Counted from the stretch's first letter, positions 25,641-34,574 are shown. The stretch is DNA of 45,124 bases from a virus (IMGVR_UViG_3300021127_000012:1-45124), one strand, 5' to 3'. Notes: generated by a model from the letters alone, not told the origin. Numbers and translations: made by a program.

Positions 25641-28088
25641 TTATCCAGCCATTACTACGTTGTAAATTGCACCAGATGCTGGGGCTGCTGCAAATGATAC
25701 AGTAACCACAGATGTGGAAGTTCTTACAATATCAACTTCTACCTCAGAATATTGTGTATCTGGAGTTGAAGATGTTTGATAAACTTGAACCATAATATCT
25801 TGTGAATTTAGGTTATGGTTTACTGCGAATGAAGTTAGAGATCCATTTCCAGTAATTGTGGCAACTTGCTTCTGTGTTGCATATGAATAAGCTCCTCCAG
25901 TAATACCTGAACCTGTTTGAGTTGTTGTTCCCGAGCTGTAAACCAACTGGTTTCCGCTTAGTGATAATCCTGTACCTGGGTTAACTGCAAGACCTGCTGT
26001 TGTTGATGTCAAACCACCATTTGGATTAAGTCTTAACTGAAGTGTATTACCAGTAAGAGATAGTCCAGAAGTACCTGTTCCAGTAGTAGTATCAAATGCT
26101 GATCCGAGTGCAATAGATACCTGGTTTCCAGTTACTGATGTACCCACTCCTGCAGTTACAGTTGAACCTCCATAGAACTGAGCAAATGTAATATTATCTG
26201 TACCAATTTTAATTTGTTTGTTAGTTCCAGTTCCAACACCATTTTCTGCCCACGCACTATTTTGGTTTGTTGGGGTTACTGAGAATTCAGAAGCTGGGGC
26301 TACAATAAATATTAAGTCTCCTGCAGTAACTTCTCCAGCAACGTGGTTATCATAGTCTGTTGCACGAGTCAATGTCCACTTGCTACCAGCGGACCCTGGG
26401 CTTGTAACTACATATAGACCGTTTTGTGTAGCAGTTGATTGATTTTTAATCAAAACACGGTCTGTAGCAACTGGAGATACGTTATCAATTACTAATATAC
26501 CATTATTTGCTGGGGTAAGTGTTGCACCTACTCCTGTACCACCATCTGCACCCGCAGAACCTGCAGTATATGTTACTGCTCCCCAGGTTCCAAGTGTTGT
26601 TAAATCTGTTGTTGTTGCAGCTACTACTGCGTCGTGTTGGTTATAACCTGCTGCTAAATTATCAACGTACTGTTTTGTTGCTACTTGTAATGCAGATGTA
26701 GGGTCTGCAGATACAGTTACTTGAGATACTGCAATATTACCAGAACTATCGCGTTGCACAACTGCACTGTTTACGTTAGTAGCAGTTGATTGTGTCCATG
26801 TAGGAGCACCCGTTCCACCTGAAGTTAAGAGATAACCTGATGTTCCAGCTGTAGATAATGCTAATGTTGATGATCCACCATATAAAATTCCGCCTGGTAC
26901 TATTGTAAGGCTTGCACCAGTACCACCATTTGTAAGAGAAACAGTTCCAGTTACGTTTGCTGCATTTCCAGTAATATTTCCAGATATCGCTGATCCTGGA
27001 ATTGTTGATGATGCTGAAAGTACTCCAGAGGCTGCTGAAAGATATCCATTAAGTGAAGTTAAGACTGTTGAAAGTGATGTAAGAGATGATACTGCAGAAT
27101 TTACAAGTGTTCCTGTAGATGGCAGTGTTACGCTTGATCCACCAGATGCTCCAGCAATAGTAACATTGTTAGCCCCAGAAATTGCAAGTGTGGTTGCATT
27201 TGGTATTGTCAATGTTCCTGTAGATGTTGATATTGTCAACCCATTAATTGATGTAGCTGTTGCTACTCCAAGTGATGGTGTTGTAAGTGAAGGTGATGTT
27301 GCAAGAACTACAGCTCCGCTTCCAGTTGTTGCAGAAATTTGTGTACCATTAATCTTAAATACGTTACCAGTTCCTGCTGTATCAAATGTCTTATTTGTAA
27401 ATGTATCTGTTGTAGCACGACCAACCAAAGTGTCTGTAGACGTTGGAAGTGTTAATGTGCCAGTGTTAGTAATTGTTGCAATTACTGGAGAAGAAGAAAA
27501 TGTTGCAACTCCAGAAATAGTTATATTGCCAGAGAATGTTCCAGATAATGATGCACCGTTAATTGTTGGTGTTGTTAAAGTTTTATTAGTAAATGTCTGT
27601 GTTGAATCAAGATCAGCAAGTGTATGTGTTGATGGAGTTCCGCCATAATAAGATTGAATTCCAGTTGAACCTACTAACCATACATCTCCTGTTGATGGGG
27701 CAGACGGTGCTGTTCCAGAAGAAATATTTAATGATGCTCCTCCTGTTGAGGATGCAGTTAATGTTGTCTTTCCTGGAAGTGTAACGCCACCAGTTGGGAA
27801 AGAAAGAGTAATATTAGGAGAAGATGTAGTAACAGTAATTTGATTTGATGTACCTTGCAATGTTGTTGCAACAGTCAAACCATTCAAAGAGGCAAGTGCT
27901 GTGGAACCTGTTGCCAACTGTACCCAGTTGCCAGTTCCAGATGCAGTAGAGAAATAAAGATTCCCAGATGTGTTATAGTAAATTTGACCAGCACTGATAG
28001 CACTTGGTGCTGATGCCGAAGGCTGCATAGCAGCATTAAGGAGTTGCAGTCCATTAAGATTTAGATTTACTCTATATGATTTTGCCAT
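25641..28088 (-). CDS. Long tail fibre protein
   Basis: 815 residues, the main fibre candidate. The N terminus (MAKSYRVNLNLNGLQLLNAAMQPSASAPSA) is a likely attachment segment. It is followed by ~400 residues of low-complexity beta repeats (TFTNKTLTTPTI, TLTLPTSTDTLVG, SLTSVGT types). At ~480-640 there is a more globular region (VSADPTSALQVATKQYVDNLAAGYNQHDAVVAATT, typical of cyanophage-style fibres). The C-terminal ~75 residues (SFAVNHNLNSQDIMVQVYQTSS...VTVSFAAAPASGAIYNVVMAG) form a tip domain also seen in the 204-residue neighbour. Confidence 0.9.
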   Translation of the reverse strand: MAKSYRVNLNLNGLQLLNAAMQPSASAPSAISAGQIYYNTSGNLYFSTASGTGNWVQLATGSTALASLNGLTVATTLQGTSNQITVTTSSPNITLSFPTGGVTLPGKTTLTASSTGGASLNISSGTAPSAPSTGDVWLVGSTGIQSYYGGTPSTHTLADLDSTQTFTNKTLTTPTINGASLSGTFSGNITISGVATFSSSPVIATITNTGTLTLPTSTDTLVGRATTDTFTNKTFDTAGTGNVFKINGTQISATTGSGAVVLATSPSLTTPSLGVATATSINGLTISTSTGTLTIPNATTLAISGANNVTIAGASGGSSVTLPSTGTLVNSAVSSLTSLSTVLTSLNGYLSAASGVLSASSTIPGSAISGNITGNAANVTGTVSLTNGGTGASLTIVPGGILYGGSSTLALSTAGTSGYLLTSGGTGAPTWTQSTATNVNSAVVQRDSSGNIAVSQVTVSADPTSALQVATKQYVDNLAAGYNQHDAVVAATTTDLTTLGTWGAVTYTAGSAGADGGTGVGATLTPANNGILVIDNVSPVATDRVLIKNQSTATQNGLYVVTSPGSAGSKWTLTRATDYDNHVAGEVTAGDLIFIVAPASEFSVTPTNQNSAWAENGVGTGTNKQIKIGTDNITFAQFYGGSTVTAGVGTSVTGNQVSIALGSAFDTTTGTGTSGLSLTGNTLQLRLNPNGGLTSTTAGLAVNPGTGLSLSGNQLVYSSGTTTQTGSGITGGAYSYATQKQVATITGNGSLTSFAVNHNLNSQDIMVQVYQTSSTPDTQYSEVEVDIVRTSTSVVTVSFAAAPASGAIYNVVMAG

Positions 28089-28113
28089 GTTGTTTTTATA
28101 ATCTCCTTATTTT

Positions 28114-28728
28114 TTATGACAGGTATGCATATCCCGACATTGGTATAGAAAATGTCAATATAACTTCATTTGTACTAACATGTTCTATATCACATTCTAC
28201 ATTATTTTGCCCATAATCCGAAACAAATACGGCTGGACGATACCCTAAATCATGCACAATGTCCCAAGTTGTTGTGTTAAGCTGTTGCTCATATGTATAT
28301 GAGACTGATATTGGGTTTACCAGGTTAGTTGAAAGCTGCCACCCCGTGCTTGTTTTTGTATAAAGCTGCCCTGTACTTGTATCAAAATAGGTATCCCCGT
28401 TATTACCTAGGGATGGCGATGGAGGGGTTGATCCTGTTAGGAATGATTTTCCGTCTACACCTTGCAATTTTATATAACTGCTATAGTCCCACGCAATGTC
28501 TGAAGGCTTTGGTCCATAGATGTATTGTGATACAGAATCTAAATAGTAGTCGCCCATAATTCCAATATCTGCTGCGGGAGCCCCAGAACCCTTTAGTACT
28601 GATGAGCCTTTTTCACCACGAGAGCCACTTTCCTGAACAATAACCTGTTCTACTGTCTCTACAGTAATAATATTATTTTGTGTGTCTTGAACGACAACAA
28701 TATTGCTGTCTGGATTTTGATTAGTCAT
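28114..28728 (-). CDS. Small fibre or adaptor protein with collagen-like turn and tip domain
   Basis: 204 residues. A short GSRGEKGSS near residue 35-42 is collagen-like. Two repeats of the kind G(I/N)xGDYYLD...QYIYGPK and GNNGDTYFDTSTGQLYTK resemble fibre shaft units. The C-terminal ~50 residues (WDIVHDLGYRPAVFV...NEVILTFSIPMSGYAYLS) match the tip fold of the long fibre. It overlaps the upstream gene by eight bases. It probably builds part of the receptor-binding apparatus. Confidence 0.8.
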   Translation of the reverse strand: MTNQNPDSNIVVVQDTQNNIITVETVEQVIVQESGSRGEKGSSVLKGSGAPAADIGIMGDYYLDSVSQYIYGPKPSDIAWDYSSYIKLQGVDGKSFLTGSTPPSPSLGNNGDTYFDTSTGQLYTKTSTGWQLSTNLVNPISVSYTYEQQLNTTTWDIVHDLGYRPAVFVSDYGQNNVECDIEHVSTNEVILTFSIPMSGYAYLS

Positions 28729-29113
28729 TGATAACTCCTGGGTTTACGTTAAACCATCCTTGAAGCATTGTCTTTTTATCTCCATACTGATCTATTCTCT
28801 GAAGCTGATATGCTGATTTAGGATAATTGAAAAGTTGTGATTTAGCTGATGATATTGTTACGCTAATGATTCCATTTGTAGCATCTACTACTGTAATGCC
28901 ATCACCCAATGTACACGTGGCACATAATATCTTTCCGCCTGGTTTATCTTTTACCTGAAGTAAAAATGTATATCCAGTTAGTGGGAGTGGGATATAATTT
29001 GGATTTAATGGGTCTGGACTGTTTGGATCTGGCTGAGTGCAAGTAATTTGCCATGTGAATTGATCACCTTGTGTGATTTTATAGTTTGTACTATCTTCTG
29101 AAGTTATAGACAT
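28721..29113 (-). CDS. Baseplate or fibre attachment protein
   Basis: 130 residues. YKITQGDQFTWQITCTQ...LTGYTFLLQVKDKPGGKILC...GIISVTISSAKS is a compact beta-sandwich pattern like the N-terminal domain of baseplate upper protein (BppU). It likely connects fibres to the tail. First of the fibre genes in transcription order after the upstream enzyme genes, and it overlaps the next gene. Confidence 0.65.
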   Translation of the reverse strand: MSITSEDSTNYKITQGDQFTWQITCTQPDPNSPDPLNPNYIPLPLTGYTFLLQVKDKPGGKILCATCTLGDGITVVDATNGIISVTISSAKSQLFNYPKSAYQLQRIDQYGDKKTMLQGWFNVNPGVIND

Positions 29114-29168
29114 GGAATCTCCTACAGTGAATTTGGTTTAATTATACCATTTTAAATGCTAAAAGCCA

Positions 29169-29837
29169 TTACATGCCTGCTGAGAGGTCATGATTGATTA
29201 AATAGGACACTAAATCTTCACGATTTAGTCCGTAAGCACTTTTGTGCTCTTCATACTTCATAATTGCTACATCTCTTGCTGGATGAGGGCTTACATCTTC
29301 CAGAGCCACCCACTTTGTCCTTGATATTTGTCTGTACATCTGACATACACGCTTTTGGGCCTCGTTGTCATAAGTGTAGTCAACTCTTTCCCATTCAACT
29401 GCTGGCTCCATTGATAAATGAAATCCTGTTCCAGCAAGGATTACTTCGTGGACTGTTTTGTACCATTTAGCTCTTTGTCTATGGTGCAAATTACTCCAGG
29501 CCCCGCCTTTGCCTTTTTCTGTTGAGGCATATCCAGCAATAAGCGGGGAACTATTCAGAATATCATAGTTAAAATTGTTTATTCTCTTACCTACCGCTGC
29601 ATGAAAAGTCCAATCATACTTACATGCAATATCTAAATTATTTAAAACTTCACTATGACCTTCATTTAGAAGAAAGTCATGTTTGATTGGAATTATTCTT
29701 GCACCTTCAATTTTTGGGACATAATCAAATAAATCAATGTATCCGATCACAATGTCATCTGTATAAGCAGATGTATCTTTTACATATCTATGTAAATTAT
29801 CGTCATTGCCCCAATAGAAAGTTATAGCGGAAAACAT
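29169..29837 (-). CDS. Unrecognised protein, possibly a glycosyltransferase-like enzyme
   Basis: 222 residues. The start FSAITFYWGNDDNLHRYVKDTSAYTDDIVIGYID has the shape of a GT-A first strand and helix (short name-type glycosyltransferases), but there is no clear DxD. Other traits: IACKYDWTFHAAVGKRI, HHRQRAKWYKTVHEVIL, and several conserved-looking Trp and His. It overlaps the nrdJ stop by one base, so both are cotranscribed. I cannot settle its function from sequence. Confidence 0.55.
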   Translation of the reverse strand: MFSAITFYWGNDDNLHRYVKDTSAYTDDIVIGYIDLFDYVPKIEGARIIPIKHDFLLNEGHSEVLNNLDIACKYDWTFHAAVGKRINNFNYDILNSSPLIAGYASTEKGKGGAWSNLHHRQRAKWYKTVHEVILAGTGFHLSMEPAVEWERVDYTYDNEAQKRVCQMYRQISRTKWVALEDVSPHPARDVAIMKYEEHKSAYGLNREDLVSYLINHDLSAGM

Positions 29838-31768
29838 TATGCGTTGATATCTACAATTTCACATTCGCCTGAAACACAAGCAAGTGCTTGGGTACCAGTT
29901 GTTGAATCTTCCAATTCATATAAAGACAATGCTTGCCAATTAATTGACTTAGGCATTTTAGCCAGCATCTCTTCATACTGCTCTTTTGTAACCTCTTGAT
30001 ATGGAGCTTGAACATATGTATGCTCAGAGTATGGCAGGAATGAAATTCCTGATACCTCATCAAAGTGCTTATAAACCCAAGCACCGACTTCCATCCACTC
30101 ATCTTCTTTTACAGATACTGTAATTGAAGGCTTATGCTCACACCAATGACGTTGATATACAAGCCAGACTTCCAACTGTTGAATTGCTGTTAACTTATCT
30201 CTAGTGATGGCATGCTTTGGTGCCTTTACTGGAAATGAAAATACAGTTGTATCATTTGGCTTCATTACATCATCTTCAGCAGGAATACCAGTGTCTTTTA
30301 AGAACTGAGTAATTGGATCTTTCTTATCCCCACGAACTGTGCGAATATAGTAATCTGAATGCCATGCATGCATTCCTGAAGACACCCCGACCAATTGGGA
30401 TACTGTACCCGAAGGCTTAACACAAGTTACTGCTGCTGATGCGGGAATCCCAATTTTCTCTGCTTCAGCGATATTTGTAGAAACTGCTCTTAGACGAAGT
30501 AGATCAAGAACATCTGCAAGCTTTCCTAGTCCCTCTTGACCAGAGAAAAACTTATGTCCAAATTGACCAGTCAGAGAGACTCCAAGTAGACGCTCTTCTT
30601 CTGTGTTGTCCTTCCAAATCTTACGGATATATTTGAAATCTGTTAGTGTTGACTGCCAAGTACCTAGAATTGAAGCAAGTTCAATTTTACGAGTGACTGA
30701 TTCAACAGTATCATTTTCACGAAGTACAACTTCTGATAAATTACAGAACTGATAAGGACGTAGAATAATTTCAGAACATGGATTTGTGCCATAATGGATA
30801 TCTGGACTTCTACGACCATATTTTGCTGCTTGTGCTTGTGCTGCTGCCACGTTATAAATGCCACGTTCACCAGACTTTGAATCATAAAGAGATTTCCACT
30901 CTGCAATAAATTGTTGCATATCTGGTTTACGTGAATACGCTACAGAGTTATTTGCAAGTGCACGTTGAGAATTCTTTTCCCACCAATTACCAGCTTTTGC
31001 TTGAGCCATTTCAATATCGTTAATGTTTGATAGTGAAATCATTGCAGAACGACGAACACCACCTACAACTACAACTTCACCAATCTTACACATGATGTCG
31101 TGAGCTTCAATTGGCTTTAGTTGACGACCAAGTGCTCCTTTGAAAACTTGAATTGTAAAATCAAAAAGATTCACTAATGGCTGTGGTCCAGAAGATCTAC
31201 CGCCCATTGTCTTTAGACGAGCACCTGAAGGACGAACCTTGCTGATGTCAATCTGAGGAATCTGCCCTGCCCATAGTAGCCCTAGAAGCTCTCTGTAGGC
31301 TTTTGCCCAACCTTCTTTGGAGTCTCCAACAATAACTGTCGTAGAAGACTTCTCAAGCGTTTCTGGAAGGGCTGGGAGTTTATTGATGTACTTATACTCA
31401 ACAGAGAATCCAACACCAGTACCACACATAAGGATATACATTGCTTCATCAAATGAACGAGGATTATCTACTGGAACAAAAGAACAATTGTATCCCGCAA
31501 CATTCTCTCTTTCAAGTGCAGGTCCTGCTGTCATAACAGAACGCATTGATGGCATTACATTTCTATCAAATACTGCATCACGCAATTCAGAAACAATTTT
31601 TGGATCTGGAACATAATTATGTTTTGTCTTTAACTGATGAACCATAAAGTTAAAGTAGCGGTCTACAGTTTCACCCCATGTTTCTCTACGATTTTCGTCT
31701 TCAAGCCATCTCGCATAACGAGATAAAGCAATAAAGTTTTCATATGGATTTTCAATAGCACCGTTCAT
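29837..31768 (-). CDS. nrdJ: Adenosylcobalamin-dependent ribonucleotide reductase (class II)
   Basis: 643 residues from ATG at 31768 with AGAGGT upstream; an in-frame TTG lies five codons earlier. It reduces ribonucleotides to deoxyribonucleotides for phage DNA synthesis using vitamin B12 coenzyme and needs no oxygen. Visible motifs: MPSMRSVMTAG near 77; NCSF (~99), one Cys of the redox pair; ILMCGTGVGFSVE; NPCSEI (~328), the thiyl radical Cys; CVKPSGT (~445); and a C-terminal C-x4-C (631 and 636) that re-reduces the active site. It looks like the monomeric RTPR-type enzyme, somewhat shorter than the ~740-residue Lactobacillus form. The location next to fibre genes is odd. Confidence 0.95.
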   Translation of the reverse strand: MNGAIENPYENFIALSRYARWLEDENRRETWGETVDRYFNFMVHQLKTKHNYVPDPKIVSELRDAVFDRNVMPSMRSVMTAGPALERENVAGYNCSFVPVDNPRSFDEAMYILMCGTGVGFSVEYKYINKLPALPETLEKSSTTVIVGDSKEGWAKAYRELLGLLWAGQIPQIDISKVRPSGARLKTMGGRSSGPQPLVNLFDFTIQVFKGALGRQLKPIEAHDIMCKIGEVVVVGGVRRSAMISLSNINDIEMAQAKAGNWWEKNSQRALANNSVAYSRKPDMQQFIAEWKSLYDSKSGERGIYNVAAAQAQAAKYGRRSPDIHYGTNPCSEIILRPYQFCNLSEVVLRENDTVESVTRKIELASILGTWQSTLTDFKYIRKIWKDNTEEERLLGVSLTGQFGHKFFSGQEGLGKLADVLDLLRLRAVSTNIAEAEKIGIPASAAVTCVKPSGTVSQLVGVSSGMHAWHSDYYIRTVRGDKKDPITQFLKDTGIPAEDDVMKPNDTTVFSFPVKAPKHAITRDKLTAIQQLEVWLVYQRHWCEHKPSITVSVKEDEWMEVGAWVYKHFDEVSGISFLPYSEHTYVQAPYQEVTKEQYEEMLAKMPKSINWQALSLYELEDSTTGTQALACVSGECEIVDINA

Positions 31769-31827
31769 TTTAACCTCTTTCAAAAATTAATTTAGAGTTA
31801 CAGTTTACCACAACTGGTTTTCGAGTT

Positions 31828-32835
31828 CTACTTTTGAAGGATATTTTTATAAATATGGTCTAAACGTTCCACTGCACTTTTTGTAATTTCAAGCCAGTCA
31901 TAATCTTGGTGTATTTTGAATGCATTTCTAAATGTATCTTTTAATACATCATCATAATTATTTACCGCATTAACCATTTGTTCTTTTAAATTCTTTCTAT
32001 CTGGCTTTAACAAAAGTCCAGCGTGAACATCACTCCATGGGTGATATGAATAATCTGATGCTACTGGAAATGTAACATACTTTTCGTAGTCCGCCCATTT
32101 TACAGTTGTAATAACTGGCATTCCAGTTGCTAACGCTTCTAGGGGCTGGAAGCCAAAGCCTTCTCCCCATGTTGGATAAACAAACACATCACATAAACCG
32201 TAAAGTCCAACTATTTGTTCGTTAGTCAGAAAGTTATCTATACAAGTAATATTTTTGTGAGCAAGGTTTGGGGATGCCCAAGTTCCATTATGTGGATCTT
32301 TTACTTTAACAGTATTAATACCAGAGGACTTCAAAACTAATTGATAGTCTTCATCACCCTCAAACAATTCTATAAAACATTCAGTTAGCACTTGTCCATC
32401 TTTTCTAGATGAAGGCTCTCCGATATGTAAAAATGTAAATGGTCTATGAGATGTTTTTCTTAGAACAGGTTTAAATCTTTCATCAATGCCATGTTTGTAT
32501 GTAAATGTTGGTTTATTTGGAAATAAAGATTTCCAAACTTCCTCAACCCATTCTGAAGTAGCCCACAACTCATGAGCTTGAGACATAACTCTTTTAGATC
32601 TCCAGTCCAAGTCTGTTGACTCCCATGCACTATAAGCAATGTGATAGCTATTTGGATTTAGCCAATAATGACCACCTGGATTTGCAAAGCATATCTCAAT
32701 ATCTGGATTTTCTATTTCATAACCACAATCAATGTTTAATTTTTTAAATGATCTAAGTATCATTTCCGCAGCTTGGCCGTATCCTGTATTACGGTCCATA
32801 TAACGCATAGCGTCGCCTGTGAAAGAAATTCTCAC
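31828..32835 (-). CDS. GT-B fold glycosyltransferase (family 4-like)
   Basis: 335 residues. FTFLHIGEPSSRKDGQVLTECF (~150) and VFVYPTWGEGFGFQPLEALATGMPVIT (~215-240) are the nucleotide-sugar-binding motifs of GT4/GT1-type enzymes. The N-terminal half (GYGQAAEMILRSFKKL...IAYSAWESTDL) also suits the family. It would add a sugar to DNA, protein or wall material. Cytoplasmic. Together with the oxygenases and the carbamoyl- and sulfotransferase it forms a decoration toolkit. It diverges from the endolysin gene. Confidence 0.88.
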   Translation of the reverse strand: MRISFTGDAMRYMDRNTGYGQAAEMILRSFKKLNIDCGYEIENPDIEICFANPGGHYWLNPNSYHIAYSAWESTDLDWRSKRVMSQAHELWATSEWVEEVWKSLFPNKPTFTYKHGIDERFKPVLRKTSHRPFTFLHIGEPSSRKDGQVLTECFIELFEGDEDYQLVLKSSGINTVKVKDPHNGTWASPNLAHKNITCIDNFLTNEQIVGLYGLCDVFVYPTWGEGFGFQPLEALATGMPVITTVKWADYEKYVTFPVASDYSYHPWSDVHAGLLLKPDRKNLKEQMVNAVNNYDDVLKDTFRNAFKIHQDYDWLEITKSAVERLDHIYKNILQK

Positions 32836-32845
32836 GCATTCTCCC

Positions 32846-32874
32846 TTGTTTTTCTTATTATATCATGCTACACT
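32846..32874 (+). promoter_or_regulatory. Promoter of the secreted transglycosylase gene
   Basis: TTGTTT (32846-32851), 17-base spacer, TACACT (32869-32874), with TGC before the -10 (extended). The expected start is near 32881, giving a ~30-base leader with GAGGAGGT, a strong ribosome site. It lies in the divergent gap opposite the glycosyltransferase start. Confidence 0.6.
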
Positions 32875-32910
32875 ATTAATTACCTGTCAGTAAAACGAGG
32901 AGGTAAGGGA

Positions 32911-33570
32911 ATGAATCTAAAAAATAAATTCCATCTAACACTAGTTGTATTGATAACACTGTTTAATTCTTTAATCGGAATTTCACCAGCAGATACAGCG
33001 CAGGCACTTACAGTTGACAAAACAAATGAAAGTGCTTATAATCTAACTAAGGTTGCGGGGGGCTATATATATAATATATATAATATAAATAATATTAATA
33101 TTAAATATATTAGTATTAAATTATCTAATCTTACTATATATAACCAATTGCATACGAAGAAAGTAAATCTTAGTTCTGTTTTAAGTTATAAAGACAAAGT
33201 AGAGATTTTGATGTATTCTATCAAATCGGTAGAATCACATGGCAGGTATAAAGCTAAATCTCAATGGTCTGATGCATGTGGAGCATATCAATACATGCCA
33301 ATAACTTGGGACAATTACAAAGGTTTCAAAAACGCTTGTCTTGCTCCTGAATGGGTACAAGACTCTAGAATGCGTGGAGAGATCAATTGGGCATGGAAGA
33401 AATACCATAACTGGCAAGAAGTAATAGCAACACACTATTTACCTTCATATGCTAGTAACCCAAGACTTTGGAATACTAGATATTTCAGAGGCCAACCCAC
33501 AATTCGTGAGTATGTTCAAAATGTTGAACAAACTATGAATTCGGTAGTAGCAGGTCTAGCGACTGCTTAG
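32911..33570 (+). CDS. Secreted lytic transglycosylase-like endolysin
   Basis: 219 residues from ATG after GAGGAGGTAAGGGA. Residues 1-~30 are a Sec signal peptide (LKNKFHLTLVVLITLFNSLIG...ADTAQA). Residues ~50-75 are low-complexity Ile/Asn/Tyr. From ~95 there is an SLT/lysozyme-like domain: MYSIKSVESHGRYKAKS with Glu as the probable catalytic acid, then SDACGAYQYMPITWDNYKG. It probably cuts peptidoglycan at host lysis, or at entry. A signal peptide removes the need for a holin to export it. Confidence 0.85.
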   Translation: MNLKNKFHLTLVVLITLFNSLIGISPADTAQALTVDKTNESAYNLTKVAGGYIYNIYNINNINIKYISIKLSNLTIYNQLHTKKVNLSSVLSYKDKVEILMYSIKSVESHGRYKAKSQWSDACGAYQYMPITWDNYKGFKNACLAPEWVQDSRMRGEINWAWKKYHNWQEVIATHYLPSYASNPRLWNTRYFRGQPTIREYVQNVEQTMNSVVAGLATA

Positions 33571-33623
33571 CTGTAAAGGGTGGGGGGGTTAATTTCTCCC
33601 CACCTCTATTAAAAAGGATTAAT

Positions 33624-33878
33624 ATGAGACATCAAGTATTTTCAACTTACTATCAACTTACCCTGGCTGACAAGGTAGAACCTTTAAGGTGTACATATGT
33701 AAACCATACATTATCACTTGTCCCTAAATATGATTTTGACCAAGAGAAGACATATTTGGAATGTCCAGAATGCCTAGATAAAATTTACCCTGGACAATCA
33801 CTATATTTTGAACTAATAGATCGGATCAACCTTGCAGACCCATATCCAGAAGACTCTGCCTTTGATACAGTCAAATAG
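33624..33878 (+). CDS. Small hypothetical protein with a CPEC motif
   Basis: 84 residues, MRHQVFSTYYQLTLADKVEPLRCTY..., with YLECPECLDKIYPGQSLYF in the middle. The Cys pair, with Cys23 nearby, might bind zinc. It follows the endolysin by 53 bases with AAAAAGGATTAAT as ribosome site, and overlaps the next frame. Family unknown. Confidence 0.65.
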   Translation: MRHQVFSTYYQLTLADKVEPLRCTYVNHTLSLVPKYDFDQEKTYLECPECLDKIYPGQSLYFELIDRINLADPYPEDSAFDTVK

Positions 33879-34341
33879 AACTTGTGGTGAATGTACTAAA
33901 TGCTGCGAGGGATATTTATATGCTGATGTTAAAATAAAAGATCAGGTATTTGAAATGGGTCCCGCCCCATGCCCTATCCTAGAAATTGGTAAGGGTTGCA
34001 CCGATTATGAAAATCGCCCTCAGAGCCCCTGCAGAGGCTTTCAATGTGAATGGTTGAGACAACCAGATGTATACCCAGAGGAAATGCGCCCAGACAAGGT
34101 TCTAGCCATTTTTTCACTGCAGGAAACGCAAGGTGCCCCCTACCTTAGAATCACAGAGGCTGGCGGACGGCTGGATGCACAAGTATTATCATTTGGAATT
34201 AAATTGGCCCTATATAACAAGCTTAACGTTTATTGGGACATAGAAGGAAATATCCATTGGTTCGGTAACAAAGATTTTGTTACAGTCATGAATGCAGAAA
34301 AGAATAAAAATTTAATCAAAGAAAATGAGGCGAAAAAGTGA
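33832..34341 (+). CDS. Cys-cluster protein, YkgJ-like
   Basis: 169 residues at most. There is no ATG before the conserved part; starts are TTG at 33832 or TTG at 33862, so the N terminus is uncertain. The core CGECTKCCEGY, then CPILEIGKGCTDYENRPQSPCRGFQCEW, is the cysteine pattern of the YkgJ family (proposed zinc or iron-sulfur chelators). Such proteins have been suggested to take part in metal transfer or oxidative modification; here a link to iron-dependent oxygenases is only a speculation. It continues into the next gene by a GTGA overlap. Confidence 0.75.
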   Translation: MQTHIQKTLPLIQSNRTCGECTKCCEGYLYADVKIKDQVFEMGPAPCPILEIGKGCTDYENRPQSPCRGFQCEWLRQPDVYPEEMRPDKVLAIFSLQETQGAPYLRITEAGGRLDAQVLSFGIKLALYNKLNVYWDIEGNIHWFGNKDFVTVMNAEKNKNLIKENEAKK

Positions 34342-34529
34342 AAGAAGAGGAAATAAATATATTTCGGGAAATGTTGGCGGGAATATATATTCAACAATTA
34401 CGCATATATGATTTACTTGCAGTGATCGCATTGAGCGGAAATAAGGAAGAAGTCGAAAATATTTTAAAATTGCATGAAAATGGACAAGTTTTAAGCCCTG
34501 ATCCAAGCTTACGCTTGGAGGATGAATAA
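34338..34529 (+). CDS. Small hypothetical protein
   Basis: 63 residues starting with GTG that overlaps the previous stop (GTGA). It is mainly helical (INIFREMLAGIYIQQLRIYDLLAVIALSG) and acidic, with the C terminus DPSLRLEDE. The last nine residues are echoed by the downstream out-of-frame sequence HPALRLDEE, a decayed duplication. Confidence 0.6.
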   Translation: MKEEEINIFREMLAGIYIQQLRIYDLLAVIALSGNKEEVENILKLHENGQVLSPDPSLRLEDE

Positions 34530-34545
34530 ATCATCCTGCATTACG

Positions 34546-34574
34546 TTTAGATGAAGAATAAATGCTGATATAAT
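34546..34574 (+). promoter_or_regulatory. Promoter before the HNH gene
   Basis: TTTAGA (34546-34551), 17 bases, TATAAT (34569-34574) with TGA before it (extended -10). Predicted start 34581. The leader is about 16 bases and contains a five-codon ORF (ATG at 34583) whose TGA overlaps the HNH ATG. Confidence 0.55.
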
